A stretch of 35,140 nucleotides of DNA from DAOVQB01 sp023128935. GTDB lineage: Bacteria; Eisenbacteria; RBG-16-71-46; CAIMUX01; WJJG01. Below, in pieces: positions 1 through 9,171 of this stretch. The DNA is taken from the NCBI GenBank assembly GCA_030628905.1, contig DAOVQB010000023.1, positions 1-35,140 on the forward strand. The letters are read 5' to 3'. The notes under the pieces are model-generated. The model was not told the DNA's origin and ran no database searches. It saw nothing but the letters and a program-made list of their open reading frames with translations. The first letter of the stretch is position 1; every line of letters begins with the position of its first letter. Position numbers and translations under genes: made by a program.

Positions 1-44
1 AGCCCCAGGCCAACAAGGAGCACAACCGTCCACAGCCGTTTCAC
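1..44 (-). CDS. Start of an exported protein (partial, runs off the window)
   Basis: Only about 14 codons are visible. From a GTG at 44 the peptide reads MKRLWTVVLLVGLG, a short basic N-terminus followed by a hydrophobic stretch, which is how a signal peptide or signal anchor begins. A strong ribosome-binding site (GAAAGGGG) lies 4 bases upstream of the GTG. An in-frame ATG at 89 is also possible but has AGAGG directly abutting it, so it is less likely. The gene follows the tricorn protease on the same strand with about 50 bases between them, so it is probably the third gene of the peptidase operon. The family cannot be told. Confidence 0.5.
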   Translation of the reverse strand, partial: MKRLWTVVLLVGLG

Positions 45-98
45 TCGTCCCCTTTCGCATCCTCTACTTTCACTCGTCCCCTTTCGCATCCTCTACTT
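41..98. repeat. 29-bp perfect tandem duplication, two copies
   Basis: Copies lie at 41-69 and 70-98 and look identical. On the minus strand each copy carries the tricorn gene's final Lys codon and TAG stop sequence, then the AAGGGG ribosome-binding site and GTG start used by the next gene. The duplication therefore doubled the whole junction between two operon genes. The unit is not a multiple of three. Confidence 0.9.
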
Positions 99-3000
99 AA
101 TCTGCTCGAGGGCTTCCTGGAGCGCGCGCTGCAATTGCATGTCGATCCCGCGAGCCAGATCTCCGGGCCGGTTTTCCACTACTATATCCGGCATGCAGCC
201 GGTGCCCTCCAGATTCGACCCATCCAAGCGGGAAATCCACTTGCGGAATGGAAGCCGGAGCCAGGACCCGTCGGCCAGTGTCGTACCACCGGTAGAGATC
301 ACACCGCCATGGGTCTGTTGTCCCACCACCAGGGCGCGCCCGAGCGCCCGGTTCGCCCAGGAGAAGATCTCGGCATTCGAGAAGCTGTGTTCGTTGCAGA
401 GAATGATCGCCGGCTTGACCCAAGCGTAGAGCAATCTCCGGTGTTGCGGATAACCTTTGCCGCCACCGCGTGGAATTGTATAGGCGTGATCCCCCGCCAG
501 CAGACTGGTTAGCAGAAGATCCGTGGTCCACCCGCCGCCGTTGCCGCGCACGTCGATCAGGAGAGCTTCCTTGCCGTGCGCCTCCGCGTAGAGGTCGCGT
601 TCGAACAGGTCCAGGCTGGTAGCGCTCATGCCTTCTATGTGGATATAGGCCACCCTTCCATTGCTGTGTATGTTCACGAAGCGCCTGCGGGCCTCGACTT
701 CCTCATCGTAGAGCCGGTCTCTCATTTCCCTGGAGCTGATCGGACGGATGACAACCTCACGCCGCTTGCCCTTGTGGTCTTCTACCTCTAATAGCGTTTT
801 CTTGCCAACCGTGTGATCCAGCTGGAAAGCAAGGCTGACATTCGGATCGACCGAAACTCCATTGACCGAGAGTATGATCTCATCCTCCTCAAGACGGCTC
901 TCCACCCGGTCGGCCGGCGTTTTCTCGACAACGTGCGCGATGCGCAGCCCAGGACCCGTGTGCATTGGATCATAGAGCACGCCAAGCTGACCTGTCTGAG
1001 CACCTGGAGATCCACGCTTCCAATCATGCGGCCCGGACCAGAGACCCAGGTGCGAGCAATTGAGTTCGCCCATCATCAGTTTGATCACATCCTGAAAATC
1101 CCTGTATGTAGATGCGCCCATCGCCCAGGGCCGGTACTTCTCATGCATGGCGCGCCAGTCGACCCCGTGGAAGTTGTCGTCGTAGAAGTAATCGTTCAGC
1201 TCGCGCCAGGCTTCGTCAAAGACAAAACCACGCTGGGCGGCGAGGTCGATCATCATCTCCGATTCGTATGGATAGGACTCTGGTTTCCCCTTCTTGACTG
1301 GCACCGAAGCGATGGCTCCTTTGCCTTTGAGATAGAAGATCAGTTTTCCCTTCCTGTCCAACTGGAGGTTCGTTGGGTTTGTACCATCCTTAGTCAGCCG
1401 TTTTGGATCGCTGCCGTCCCACTTGATCCACCAAAGATCCCGTTTGCCATCGGTATCAGCGACAAAGGCAAACCCACTCATGTCCTTTGCGATTAGAACG
1501 CGTGACTCATTGCCCGGGAATGTCGTTAGGCGATGCAAGCGTTTGTGGATATCCTCAAAGTCGATGTGGACGTCGACTGGCTCTTCCTCACCTTCATCGT
1601 CTTCATCATCTTCATCGTCCTCATCGTCTTCATCGTCCTCATCATCTTCATCGTCCATATCATCATTCCAATCCTTGTTCTCATCGCTGTCGGCATTGCC
1701 GTCGTATTCGTCGCCGTATTCGCACCCTCCGATGCTGTTCTCATTAACTTCATCTCTGCCTCCATCGTTGTCATTGAATCCACCGCTGTCTTTGCCATCC
1801 TCATCATCCCAAGCGCTACCTCTCCTGTTATCCTTGGCATGCCCATCCTTGGACAAGCGCTCCAAGCGATCCTCCCGAGAGCGCTCCTCGTCCTCGCGTG
1901 AGAGCCAGACATACCAAATGTCGGTCTGGTTCAGAAACTCGCGTTCTGAAACAAAGGCGATCATTCTGCCGTCGCTGGACCAGTAGGGCGAGTAGTCATC
2001 ATCCGGGTGAAGGCTGATGTTGTGCGGTCCCTCCTTCTGGTCCGCTGAAATGATAAAGATGTCTGTGTTAAAGTCGTTGTCCTCTTGTTGGTAGACGAGC
2101 CACTTGCTGTCCGGCGACCACTCGAATGTCAGGTCAGACCAGCCGTCGACGAGCACCTTCTGCTTGGAGCCATCCGCGTTCATGATCATCAACGTACCGT
2201 TGCCGCGCAGATATGCGATTTTCTTGCCGTCGGGAGAGAAGGCAGGCCCCCACTCCTCTCGGGAATCAGTCGTCAAGCGGATCCCCTCCCGGTGAAGGGT
2301 GCGGGCCAGGCGCGTTTCTTTCTTATCCGTGGAGCGCATCAGATAGATGTCCCGGTTGCCGCCCCGATCTGACACGAAGGCCAGCGACTTTGAATCCGGC
2401 GCCCAGGCAATCTCATCATCACGGGCAGAGGAGTCAGTGAGCCGGTAGGCCAGGGGCTCATCCTCGGCGGTCTTCATGGCGAAGATGTCCCCCCGGCAAA
2501 CGAAGGCGATCTGCTTGTCATCAGGCGAGAGCGCCATCTCAATGGCCCCGCTCTTGACGACCACGCGCTCTAGGTCGGAGAAGCGTTCATCAATCGGGAT
2601 CCTGATCTCAAGCCGCCTTGGCGTGGGAGGATCGATGGGCCAGTCTGTCGAACCCGGCGCAGGAAGTTGACGTGGGATCTCGACAGTGTAGAGGCCATCT
2701 TCGTATTCAAACGCAGCAAGACTGCCGTTGCGCGAGAGGGCGGGGAAGCGGAGGCGCCCATCCGTGAAGCGTGTCAACCACGCCCGGCTGGCACCAGTCA
2801 TCGAGAGCACCTTCAGGTTGGCCACTCCGTGGAACTCACTCATATAGAGGAGATGATCCCCATCTGGAAACCACTGGGGCCAGCTATTGCTGCCTACCTC
2901 CACCTCAGGTTGCGCCCAGTTCGGAGGACCCGAGAGATAGGTGGCCAGGTAACCCTGCGGACCACCTTCGCCAGGAAGCTTCGTCACACCGCCGTGTTCA

Positions 3001-3890
3001 GTAAGGTTCAGATAACGTCCCTCCGGCCTGAGGGAGGCTTCGGCCAAGAGCCCTGCATTGGTGCAGACGGGCTCAGTCCACATGGGTTCACTCCGGACGG
3101 GCTCAGTCCACATGGGTTCACTCCGGACAGGCTCAGTCCACATGGGTTCACTCCGGACAGGCTCAGTCCGGCCGGGCTCGCTGTGGGCATCGCCTGCAGC
3201 GGCTCCGATCGCTTCATCGGTTCCGAAAAGCCACAGCCGGTAGCAGGCATTGCCCTCATACCCACGCTTCCACCAATACTCAGAGCCGCGCTGGTAAGCC
3301 AGATGCCGCCCATCAGGCGAGAGCACACCGCACCGGGCTCCGGTTGGAATCAGCGCCACTGGCATCCCGCCATCAACTGAGACCAAGAAGGTCCCTGCAC
3401 TGCCCCACTCGCGAACGTGACGCCTGCTCTGGAAGAGGACCGAGCGACTGTCGGGGGTCCAGCCTGTTGGAGAGTCAGATCCACTGTACCAGGTCAGTCT
3501 CCGGACCCTCCCCCCATCAACCGGAATCACATAGACATCCGCATTGCCGTCGCGATCGGATTGGAAAGCAATCCAGCGGCCATCGGGTGACCACTTGGGC
3601 GACCCGTCATAGGCGGGGTGGGCCGTTAGCCGCCTGGCCATGCCCCCGGTGCAGGAAACGGTCCAGATGTCACCTTGGTAGGAGAAGGCTATGCGATCGC
3701 CCTCTGGGCTCGGGGCCGGGTGACGCGGCAGGATGATCTCTCCGGTGTCGGCGTGTTCACCCGGTCCGCTGGCTGCGGTCTCCTGGCCCCAGGACACCGC
3801 CCACACAGGCATCATGATCAGGAGCACCAGAGTGAGCCGACTTTGTGCAATCATGACCAGCCATCTCAGTCGAGAAACCGCCCCAACCAT
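93..3890 (-). CDS. Tricorn-type secreted protease (PD40 propellers + PDZ + S41 core)
   Basis: A 1265-residue exported peptidase of the tricorn family (S41), which degrades oligopeptides. The start at 3890 is chosen because AAGGAG lies 8 bases upstream; it overlaps the end of the preceding S9 gene by 25 bases. The N-terminus has a signal peptide (hydrophobic about residues 8-33). Many PD40/TolB-type blades (SPDG, WSPD, LTxD motifs) fill residues 50-700 and 770-870, forming two propellers. The catalytic half has Ser946-His947 (GELNCSH), a PDZ domain at about 960-1050, the nucleophile-region Ser1171 in HSFSNAE, and Glu1228 (LEGTG). These match the tricorn Ser-His/Ser/Glu layout, with Asn after the nucleophile where archaeal tricorn has Asp. 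Two low-complexity insertions interrupt the propellers: three to four VRSEPMWTEP repeats (about residues 240-273) and a (DDE)n acidic run (about 742-768). Confidence 0.93.
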   Translation of the reverse strand: MVGAVSRLRWLVMIAQSRLTLVLLIMMPVWAVSWGQETAASGPGEHADTGEIILPRHPAPSPEGDRIAFSYQGDIWTVSCTGGMARRLTAHPAYDGSPKWSPDGRWIAFQSDRDGNADVYVIPVDGGRVRRLTWYSGSDSPTGWTPDSRSVLFQSRRHVREWGSAGTFLVSVDGGMPVALIPTGARCGVLSPDGRHLAYQRGSEYWWKRGYEGNACYRLWLFGTDEAIGAAAGDAHSEPGRTEPVRSEPMWTEPVRSEPMWTEPVRSEPMWTEPVCTNAGLLAEASLRPEGRYLNLTEHGGVTKLPGEGGPQGYLATYLSGPPNWAQPEVEVGSNSWPQWFPDGDHLLYMSEFHGVANLKVLSMTGASRAWLTRFTDGRLRFPALSRNGSLAAFEYEDGLYTVEIPRQLPAPGSTDWPIDPPTPRRLEIRIPIDERFSDLERVVVKSGAIEMALSPDDKQIAFVCRGDIFAMKTAEDEPLAYRLTDSSARDDEIAWAPDSKSLAFVSDRGGNRDIYLMRSTDKKETRLARTLHREGIRLTTDSREEWGPAFSPDGKKIAYLRGNGTLMIMNADGSKQKVLVDGWSDLTFEWSPDSKWLVYQQEDNDFNTDIFIISADQKEGPHNISLHPDDDYSPYWSSDGRMIAFVSEREFLNQTDIWYVWLSREDEERSREDRLERLSKDGHAKDNRRGSAWDDEDGKDSGGFNDNDGGRDEVNENSIGGCEYGDEYDGNADSDENKDWNDDMDDEDDEDDEDDEDDEDDEDDEGEEEPVDVHIDFEDIHKRLHRLTTFPGNESRVLIAKDMSGFAFVADTDGKRDLWWIKWDGSDPKRLTKDGTNPTNLQLDRKGKLIFYLKGKGAIASVPVKKGKPESYPYESEMMIDLAAQRGFVFDEAWRELNDYFYDDNFHGVDWRAMHEKYRPWAMGASTYRDFQDVIKLMMGELNCSHLGLWSGPHDWKRGSPGAQTGQLGVLYDPMHTGPGLRIAHVVEKTPADRVESRLEEDEIILSVNGVSVDPNVSLAFQLDHTVGKKTLLEVEDHKGKRREVVIRPISSREMRDRLYDEEVEARRRFVNIHSNGRVAYIHIEGMSATSLDLFERDLYAEAHGKEALLIDVRGNGGGWTTDLLLTSLLAGDHAYTIPRGGGKGYPQHRRLLYAWVKPAIILCNEHSFSNAEIFSWANRALGRALVVGQQTHGGVISTGGTTLADGSWLRLPFRKWISRLDGSNLEGTGCMPDIVVENRPGDLARGIDMQLQRALQEALEQIK
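1592..1655 (-). repeat. 9-bp microsatellite encoding a (DDE)n acidic tract
   Basis: Seven or so units of a TCATCGTCx-type 9-mer encode an uninterrupted Asp/Asp/Glu run in the tricorn protease. It lies within a longer Asp/Asn/Gly-rich stretch (about residues 690-770) between the second propeller's blades. The unit keeps the reading frame. Repeated aspartates could bind calcium outside the cell, but nothing in the sequence proves that. Confidence 0.9.
3071..3170 (-). repeat. 30-bp in-frame minisatellite, three copies plus a partial one
   Basis: Copies at 3071-3100, 3101-3130 and 3131-3160 differ by only a base or so and are followed by a 10-base partial copy. They encode ten-residue units VRSEPMWTEP inside the first propeller region of the tricorn protease. 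Near-identity at DNA level, including third positions, argues for recent expansion. Confidence 0.92.
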
Positions 3891-6082
3891 GAAAAGATCT
3901 CCTTCCACATGAACCGCCACGCGCGTGGATCGTGGATGTGATGCCCTTCCTTCGGGTACGTTAGGAAGCGGGCAGTAGTTCCCTGACGCTGGAGCACGGC
4001 ATAGATCTGAAGCCCGTTGCTCAGATCCACACGGTAGTCCCGTTGGCCGTGTATAATGAGCGTGGGTGTACGCATCTGACCAGCGAAACTGGCCGGCGAA
4101 TTGGCGGCATATAGGTCGCGGTATTCCCAGGGCGGCCCGCGAAACTCCCACTCAGGGAACCAGAGTTCCTCCGTTGTGCCCCAGGCCGCAGCCTCATCGT
4201 ACGATCCTGAGTGCGAGACGAAGCAGCGGAACCGCCTGCTGCAGCCATTGAGCCAATTGACAAGATAACCCCCATAGGAGCGACCGATAGCCGCAACGCG
4301 CGTGGAGTCAACGAAGTCATAGTGCGCGAAGATGTAATCGAGTCCCCTTTCGACATCCTCGCCGGGGATGTCGCCCCAGTGTTCTCGGATCGCATCCTGG
4401 AAGGCGATGCCGAATCCTGCACTGCCATGGAAGTTGATGGTCGCAACCACGTAGCCTTGCGCCGCGATCATCTGGAAATTGTAGCTCCGGAGCCAGAAAT
4501 CGTGATAGGCCCACTGAGGCCCCCCGTGTAGCACGAGCACGAGCGGGTCTTTGGCAGCGGTGCTGTCGGCTAGACCACTGCTGGAGAGGCGGCCGGGAAG
4601 CGGGCCGCCGGGAAGCGGGCTACCGGGAAGCGGGCCGCCGGGAAGTGGGCTGCCGGGAAGCGGGCTACCGGGAAGTGGGCGGCTGTCTGCCGGGCCACTG
4701 TGCTGTGGCGGCCGGAGGATGATCCCATGCACGGAATCCCCCATGGCACCGGCAAACCAGAAGTGCTCGACCGGATTCATCTCGAGGTCGCGCAGTAGAT
4801 CCCAGTTGTGAAAGGTCAATTGCTCTGGTTCACTGGCCAGCACCTCCGGATCACACAGGAAGATCTCAGGCGGCATCCGGGACGAGCCCATGAGAAACAA
4901 GACCCGGCCATCCGGGAGCGGCTCAATCCCACCGATTGATCCGGCCCTGAGCAGTTTCTGTACACGGCTGTCCTTGATACGCACCCGGTACAGCGCGCAG
5001 GCCTCCTGATCGTAGGCGGTGAAGTAGAGGAAGCGAGCGTCATGGCTCCAGGCAAGCCCGCTCGCGGAACGATCCAGTCCGCAGGTCAGGCAACGTTCAT
5101 CACCGGTCCAGCGATCCTGCAGCACAATCTCGCGGAGATCGGATTCATAGCCCGGCCGTCTCATCGATGTGTAGGCAATCCAGCGGTTGTCGGGAGAAAA
5201 GCAGGGGGCATCGTCGTTGCCTCCGCCACCGCTAAGGCCGCGACTGAGCAGGTGGGCGGCCTCCCAAACGGAACCCGGACCGTGATCGAGCGCCGCATGC
5301 AGATCCATGAGGAAGATGTCATTGTTCGTGCTCGTCGCTTCATCTGGATCGGGGTTACGAATGAGCGCCATCTGCCGACCGTCCGGGGAGAAGATGTACT
5401 CGTCGCCCCACGCAAGCGCCAAGGGCGCGCGCGGGGCCACACCGGATGTCAGATCCATCCAGCTATCTCCCTCGGGATCTCCCACATAGACATGGCTCAC
5501 CAGGCTGTCACGCCAAGAGGACCAATGGCGCAGCGGGAATAGTTCGGTAACAAGCCCCGGGCGTTCATCCCACCGCTCCCGGGCCCGCGCGCTGCAGTCC
5601 CAGTCGGTCACGGGGCAATCGGGATGGACACGCCGGCTGATTGCCATCCGCAGCCGGGCGGGCGCTTGCGGGTTTGGGTTCATCCGATAGTCGGCGACCT
5701 GACCCGGGAGATCGGTCACCTGCTCGGGCTCGCCACCCGCGAAGGGAAGCCTCCAGACCTGTCCGGACCGCATGAAGGTGAGATGCTCTCCGTCAGGTGT
5801 CCAGGCTGGGGAATGGGCGGAGGTGCCCCGAGTGAGTTGGCGGGTGGTGCCCGTCCGGAGATCCAGGAGCCAGATGTGCGTGTGAGTGGACTGTTCCTCC
5901 GGATCGAGCTGCGAGAGCGTGTAGACCACACGCTGCCCATCCGGCGAGGCTACCGGACGCCCCACGCGAGCCATTTGAAGGCGCAGTTCGGGAGTCAGCA
6001 GGGAAGCGCCCGTAGTGCCCAGCGCTGCACCCAGAAGAAGGCTGGCCAATCCCAGTACCAGTGCCCTCGAGAGTTGACGCAT
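3866..6082 (-). CDS. Secreted prolyl oligopeptidase family (S9) peptidase
   Basis: A 738-residue S9-family serine peptidase (dipeptidyl-/acylaminoacyl-peptidase type) that cleaves short peptides outside the cytoplasm. The ATG at 6082 is preferred over a GTG at 6109 because it is followed at once by a signal peptide (residues 1-27) and preceded by GGGGGGA. Residues 35-430 carry PD40 propeller blades (SPDG, WTPDG, SPDNRW). The C-terminal alpha/beta hydrolase domain begins near residue 505 (LVLHGGPQW). The triad is visible as Ser602 (GRSYGGY), Asp682 (HGQRD) and His714 (KEGHH). A Pro-Leu-Pro-Gly repeat (about residues 466-497) sits just before the hydrolase domain. The tricorn gene overlaps its 3' end, so the two are probably co-translated and act together in peptide breakdown. 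Confidence 0.93.
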   Translation of the reverse strand: MRQLSRALVLGLASLLLGAALGTTGASLLTPELRLQMARVGRPVASPDGQRVVYTLSQLDPEEQSTHTHIWLLDLRTGTTRQLTRGTSAHSPAWTPDGEHLTFMRSGQVWRLPFAGGEPEQVTDLPGQVADYRMNPNPQAPARLRMAISRRVHPDCPVTDWDCSARARERWDERPGLVTELFPLRHWSSWRDSLVSHVYVGDPEGDSWMDLTSGVAPRAPLALAWGDEYIFSPDGRQMALIRNPDPDEATSTNNDIFLMDLHAALDHGPGSVWEAAHLLSRGLSGGGGNDDAPCFSPDNRWIAYTSMRRPGYESDLREIVLQDRWTGDERCLTCGLDRSASGLAWSHDARFLYFTAYDQEACALYRVRIKDSRVQKLLRAGSIGGIEPLPDGRVLFLMGSSRMPPEIFLCDPEVLASEPEQLTFHNWDLLRDLEMNPVEHFWFAGAMGDSVHGIILRPPQHSGPADSRPLPGSPLPGSPLPGGPLPGSPLPGGPLPGRLSSSGLADSTAAKDPLVLVLHGGPQWAYHDFWLRSYNFQMIAAQGYVVATINFHGSAGFGIAFQDAIREHWGDIPGEDVERGLDYIFAHYDFVDSTRVAAIGRSYGGYLVNWLNGCSRRFRCFVSHSGSYDEAAAWGTTEELWFPEWEFRGPPWEYRDLYAANSPASFAGQMRTPTLIIHGQRDYRVDLSNGLQIYAVLQRQGTTARFLTYPKEGHHIHDPRAWRFMWKEIFSWLGRFLD
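4591..4685 (-). repeat. 15-bp in-frame repeat encoding PLPG(S/G) units
   Basis: About six units of a 15-bp motif encode PLPGS or PLPGG in the linker between the propeller and hydrolase domains of the S9 peptidase. The copies vary mostly by one or two bases. Unit length preserves the frame. Most S9 family members lack such a proline-rich linker. Confidence 0.9.
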
Positions 6083-6293
6083 GAAAATCCCCCCGATCCC
6101 GGAAATCACCAGTCAACCTGGCTGCGGTCAACACAGTATCCAAGACTCACGGCCAACAGGGCTAGTCCGCATTTCTGGCCAGGCATCATCGCGAGGGCGC
6201 TCGAAATGCATGTCAAGCGCGAGAAATGCCTTTATGATTGGGTTGCCGAATGAATCGCATGCTCCGCTTCAGGCAAGAGGCGAGGATATCGAG

Positions 6294-8252
6294 GTGTGGG
6301 TACGGACAATGCTGGAAGCACGAGGGAGCAGACTGGCGCTGGTCGCCATCCTCCTGCTGGTTTTCACCTTGGGTGGGCTTCGGGCAGCCAGGAAGGCATC
6401 GGTCACCTTCGACGAATTCGCTCACGTTCCTGCTGGGGTGGCCTATTGGAAGGAGCAGGCCTTCCTAATTTATGCACAGAATCCGCCGCTCCCCCGCCTG
6501 ATTGCCACGTGGCCGATCCTCTCGCGTGCCAAGCTGCCGCCCATCGATCGGCGCCGCGTGACGCACCCCGAGTACCGCTGGCCTTTCGGCGAACAGTTCC
6601 TCCGCTGCAATGTCAGCACACCTCACCCAACTGCCGGGCGCGAAGGTCCTGGCAGGCAATCTGAAGGCGCATCAGCCTCCCTTGAGTCGAACGCCTACGA
6701 TCAGCTGTTCTATCTTGCTCGTCTGCCGGTTCTGTTCCTGGGCCTGGTACTGGGACTGCTGATCTACCGCTGGAGCGATCGCCTGTTCGGATTCTGGGGC
6801 GGCCTGATCTCGCTCGCGCTCTATGCCTTCTCCCCCACTGTTCTTGCACATACAAGCCTGGCCACAGTGGATCTGACCCTGGGGTTTTTCGGAACGCTGA
6901 GCGTGTACACTGCGTGGCTCTATTGGAAAAGGCCCACACTATGGCAGGCGCTGCTCCTGGGGATGAGCCTCGGGGCAGTGCTCGCGACCAAGTTCACTGC
7001 TTGGCTCTTTGTGCTACCTGTCGCCATTGCCTTTTTCGGCGCCGGTCACCGCATCGCAGGGAACGCAGCAGGGCGAGGCCTGACTGACCCACGACAGCAG
7101 CGAGAAAGAAAGCTGAGCAAGCGTGAATCGAGCAGAAAGAGGCCGAGCAAGGGTGGAATCTTGGGCCTCTTCGCGCGGTGGTGGTTGAACACTCCACGTC
7201 TGTGGGCCTTCCTTCTAATCGTGGTAACAGCATGGTTGATCGTCTGTGCAAGCTACTTCTTTACCGATCTCTTCTGCCCGATCGGGCGGATTCCCCTGCA
7301 GTCAACCACCATGCGATCCATGCAAGACATCTTCCCAAAGGCGATGCCCTGCCCATTGCCGACAGCCTATCTGCTCGGCATGGATCGGGAAATGGCGCGC
7401 AGTGAGGTCCATCAGGTTGAGTTCTACCTGCTGGGGCAGAGATCCCACAAGGGGTGGCCGGCATACTTCCCCATCGCATTTGCCACGAAGACTCCCCTGC
7501 CGGTGCTATTGCTGGTCGGTACGGGGGCTGTTGCACTCCTCTTCGGTCTTGGCCGGATTCACGGTGCGTCGCAAGGTCAGGACGGAGGAAGTGCATCACA
7601 GCACCCTGGGCACGGAGCCAGGCGACATCCGGGAAGCGGGAATATGGCTGCAGCGACCAATCGACGATGGACAGCCATCTTCCTTCTCTTACCACCAGCT
7701 CTGTTTTTCATCTTCTTTGTGACGATGGGTACCACCAACGCAGGAATTCGCTATCTGTTGGTCTGTCTCCCTTTCCTCTTCATCGCGGCAGGATCGCTCG
7801 CAGTTTGCACAAGACGGCTGTGGCAGAGGCTTGCGATCCTTCTCTTACTCATCTGGCATGTGAGTGGATCGATTCACATCGCCCCTCACTACCTCTCCTA
7901 CTTCAATGAGATCGCCGGGGGCCCGCCAGGGGGCCTGCGCATCCTGGCTGATTCGAATGTGGACTGGGGTCAGGGCCTGAAAGAACTGAAGCGATACATG
8001 ACTCGCGAGGGGCTGAGCGAGATTGCGCTATCCTACTGTGGCCCCGTCGATCCTCGCGTCTACGGAATCCGCTGGAGGCCGGCCAGGCTAGGCCAGATAC
8101 ATGGTCCTGTTGCCATCAGTGCAAACCACCTGGTGGGGCTCTTCCCTCTGCGCGGTGCTTATGGAGCGGGTGTGCAGGACTTTGGGTTCTTGCGGGAACG
8201 GGAGCCCGAGGCCGTGCTGGCAAACTCGATCTATCTCTATCACTTGGATTGA
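6294..8252 (+). CDS. GT39-type phospholipid-carrier-dependent glycosyltransferase
   Basis: A multi-pass membrane protein of about 652 residues resembling ArnT/PMT-type (GT39) enzymes, which move a sugar from a polyprenyl-phosphate carrier to an acceptor on the outer face of the inner membrane. After the first membrane segment (about residues 14-29) comes the hallmark loop with Asp40-Glu41 (TFDEFAH) and NPPLPR near residue 63. Further membrane segments follow, and a soluble C-terminal part contains DSNVDWGQGL, conserved in this bacterial subgroup. The GTG at 6294 has GAGGA 7 bases upstream; ATG at 6309 is the alternative. Two loops are unusually long and polar: a Lys/Arg/Ser-rich stretch near 7080-7160, with a degenerate repeat of about 30 bp, and a Gly/Gln/His-rich one near 7565-7660. 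The gene is divergent from the peptidase operon and its acceptor is unknown. Confidence 0.82.
   Translation: MWVRTMLEARGSRLALVAILLLVFTLGGLRAARKASVTFDEFAHVPAGVAYWKEQAFLIYAQNPPLPRLIATWPILSRAKLPPIDRRRVTHPEYRWPFGEQFLRCNVSTPHPTAGREGPGRQSEGASASLESNAYDQLFYLARLPVLFLGLVLGLLIYRWSDRLFGFWGGLISLALYAFSPTVLAHTSLATVDLTLGFFGTLSVYTAWLYWKRPTLWQALLLGMSLGAVLATKFTAWLFVLPVAIAFFGAGHRIAGNAAGRGLTDPRQQRERKLSKRESSRKRPSKGGILGLFARWWLNTPRLWAFLLIVVTAWLIVCASYFFTDLFCPIGRIPLQSTTMRSMQDIFPKAMPCPLPTAYLLGMDREMARSEVHQVEFYLLGQRSHKGWPAYFPIAFATKTPLPVLLLVGTGAVALLFGLGRIHGASQGQDGGSASQHPGHGARRHPGSGNMAAATNRRWTAIFLLLPPALFFIFFVTMGTTNAGIRYLLVCLPFLFIAAGSLAVCTRRLWQRLAILLLLIWHVSGSIHIAPHYLSYFNEIAGGPPGGLRILADSNVDWGQGLKELKRYMTREGLSEIALSYCGPVDPRVYGIRWRPARLGQIHGPVAISANHLVGLFPLRGAYGAGVQDFGFLREREPEAVLANSIYLYHLD
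7103..7160 (+). repeat. Degenerate ~30-bp direct repeat in a glycosyltransferase loop
   Basis: AGAAAGAAAGCTGAGCAAGC at 7103 and AGAAAGAGGCCGAGCAAGGG at 7134 start two related stretches that run into GTGAATC and GTGGAATC. They encode basic RKLSKRES and RKRPSKGG segments in a loop between membrane helices. The copies are diverged, so this is an older or less certain duplication than the others. Confidence 0.5.
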
Positions 8253-9131
8253 TGAGCCCGAGTTCGTCAGCCACACGTCACTGGGCCGCGTCCTCGACAG
8301 GCCCAGAAACCTCGCGACCCAACGTACGAAGACCGAGCGCTATGCCCATGTTGGTGATCACGAATTCGACCCGGCACCGGGACTCTTCGCCGGGCTCAAT
8401 GTCTTGCCCAAGTGCACCGCCATGTCGACCTACTCCTACTCGCTCGACGATATTCACATCCGGCGCCTTCAGCGGGCGTTCATCAAGAACGCCTCCAAGC
8501 TCGGGCTGTATGACGGCCGGATCGTCAACCTCGACTTCCACACCGCGCCGCACTACGGCGAGGAATCCGTGCTGGAAGAGCACTGGGCCGGGGCGCGCAA
8601 CAAACGCGTGAAGGGGGCATTGACCCTCTTTGCTCAGGACAGTGAATCGAAGTTGATTCTCTACACCCCCGCCGACATCCGGCAAGTCGTCGTACGTCGT
8701 AACGGACATGAGAAGCCCGCCTTCGTTATCACCAACGACTTCGATATGCCGGTGGAGCTGGTCGTCGGCAACTACGCGCGCCGTTGGCGAGTGGAGAACG
8801 GTATTGCCGAGGCGGTCAAGTTCTTCCACCTCAATGCACTCTCCTCGCCAATCCTGGTCAAGATTCATTTCGACATGGCCATGACCATGGTGGCCGACAC
8901 GCTCTACACCATGCTCGCCCAGAAGCTGCGTGGTTTTTAGGAGTGCCACGCACCGAAGCTTTACCGCCACTTCGTCCAAGGAAAGACCACGGTCTCTATC
9001 AAGGGTCAGACGTGCTTGTGACCTACCCTCCCCGGGCACACAATCCGATCCTGCGCCGCGTACCATGGGGCCAGTTGCCACCGGTCGTCCCCGGTCTTAG
9101 GCGTGCCAAGCTTCTGCTGACATTCAGGTGA
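8253..9131 (+). pseudogene. Decayed IS4-like DDE transposase
   Basis: The reading frame starting right after the glycosyltransferase stop encodes a transposase C-terminal part without a proper start. It has the region TNDFDMP followed by NYARRWRVENGIAEAVK, which resembles the Y-R-E-K signature of IS4-type DDE transposases and carries the final catalytic Glu. A TAG at 8938-8940 interrupts the frame. Beyond it the same frame continues (ECHAPKLYRHF) to a TGA near 9021, and a +1 frame then continues (VTYPPRAHNPILRRVPWG) to 9131. One nonsense codon, one frameshift and the missing N-terminus make it non-functional. No terminal inverted repeats or target duplication could be identified. Its position beside the HARE-HTH and VapBC genes marks this as an insertion-prone site. 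Confidence 0.78.
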
Positions 9132-9171
9132 TTCTGTCTTACATTCTTATATTGATATGACGGTTATCGCT

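Noticed and set aside
813..1496. Long plus-strand open frames opposite the tricorn gene
   Set aside because: They are antisense shadows of a clearly coding high-GC gene, with no motif or binding site.
6083..6293. N-terminal extension of the glycosyltransferase from an ATG at 6081
   Set aside because: The added 71 residues overlap the divergent peptidase start, have no family similarity, and place a polar stretch before the first membrane helix.
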